The position numbers and the translations under genes were made by a program. The notes beneath the pieces were generated by a model, which made no database searches, was not told where the DNA came from, and was given only the letters and a program-made list of their open reading frames with translations. Positions 13,590 to 13,709 of a stretch of 13,709 bases of DNA are shown here, piece after piece; the stretch's first letter is position 1, and each line of letters opens with the position of its first letter. This DNA comes from CAXSDR01 sp964236445 (GTDB taxonomy: Bacteria > Actinomycetota > Actinomycetes > Motilibacterales > Motilibacteraceae), in contig CAXSDR010000101.1 of the NCBI GenBank assembly GCA_964236445.1, positions 1 to 13,709 of the forward strand, given 5' to 3'.

Positions 13590-13709
13590 GTGGGGAACTG
13601 GCGCGCGACCCAGGAAAAGTGACAACTGGCATTGCTCGTCTACGGCCGTTTGGTGGCTCTTCTTACTTGAGGTGGGGGTGGCTGAGTCCGCCGCCGATCA
13701 GGAGCATGC
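13590..13709 (+). mobile_element. Possible left end of an insertion sequence (IS21-like guess)
   Basis: The segment is non-coding, with lower GC than its surroundings. AACTGGC occurs twice in the same orientation (13596-13602 and 13624-13630, 28 bases apart), resembling the repeated transposase-binding sites inside IS21-type ends. The window stops on AGGAG-C-ATGC, which could be the start of a leftward-truncated reading frame beginning Met. The family name rests on general resemblance only; no transposase residue is visible, and the ribosome site would sit unusually close to the ATG. Confidence 0.25.

Noticed and set aside
13356..13622. 88-codon frame after prfB
   Set aside because: Only the first third looks coding-like; the rest has poor codon bias and no recognisable motif, so it is described as a possible remnant and not as a gene.
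1..13709. CRISPR arrays, tRNA or rRNA genes
   Set aside because: No regularly spaced repeats and no tRNA cloverleaf or rRNA-like conserved stretch was seen on either strand.

Overview
The window looks like chromosomal DNA from a high-GC actinobacterium. Coding regions have strongly G/C-biased third positions, several genes start with GTG, prfB lacks an in-frame UGA frameshift site, and the CpaF-type ATPase has the sequence style of actinobacterial Tad loci. The genus cannot be fixed from the sequence alone.

Layout. (1) 81-2415, plus strand: a class V PLP aminotransferase related to cysteine desulfurases, with a 15-bp tandem repeat in its 5' end; a small KOW/Tudor-like protein gene; and an NADPH-type flavin reductase domain gene. 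(2) 2425-6684, minus strand: one very large membrane FHA-FtsK/SpoIIIE ATPase with EssC/EccC (type VII secretion) architecture. No other type VII gene is in view. (3) 6685-6942: a divergent control region carrying a DnaA-box-like sequence and a near copy. (4) 6943-11512, plus strand: a tightly coupled Tad/Flp-type pilus or secretion operon, made of the CpaF/TadA ATPase, TadB and TadC platform proteins, a small one-helix protein in the Flp position, two TadE-type pseudopilins and a TadG-like envelope protein. (5) 11734-12129, minus strand: a small conserved actinobacterial protein. (6) 12201-13313, plus strand: prfB (peptide chain release factor 2), probably leaderless. (7) 13314-13709: no convincing gene. 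The last ~120 bases may be the left end of an insertion sequence.

How the genes may work together. TadA would power the TadB/TadC platform to assemble or export the small membrane-anchored pilin-like proteins. The divergent EssC-like ATPase is a motor of a different secretion family. It has one intact Walker A (first ATPase module) and arginine replacing the Walker lysine in the two later modules. The pairing of an isolated type VII-like motor with a reduced Tad operon (no TadZ/CpaE, CpaB/RcpC, TadV or canonical Flp in view) is the most interesting feature; a functional link is inference. prfB, the aminotransferase and the flavin reductase look like ordinary core or accessory metabolism.
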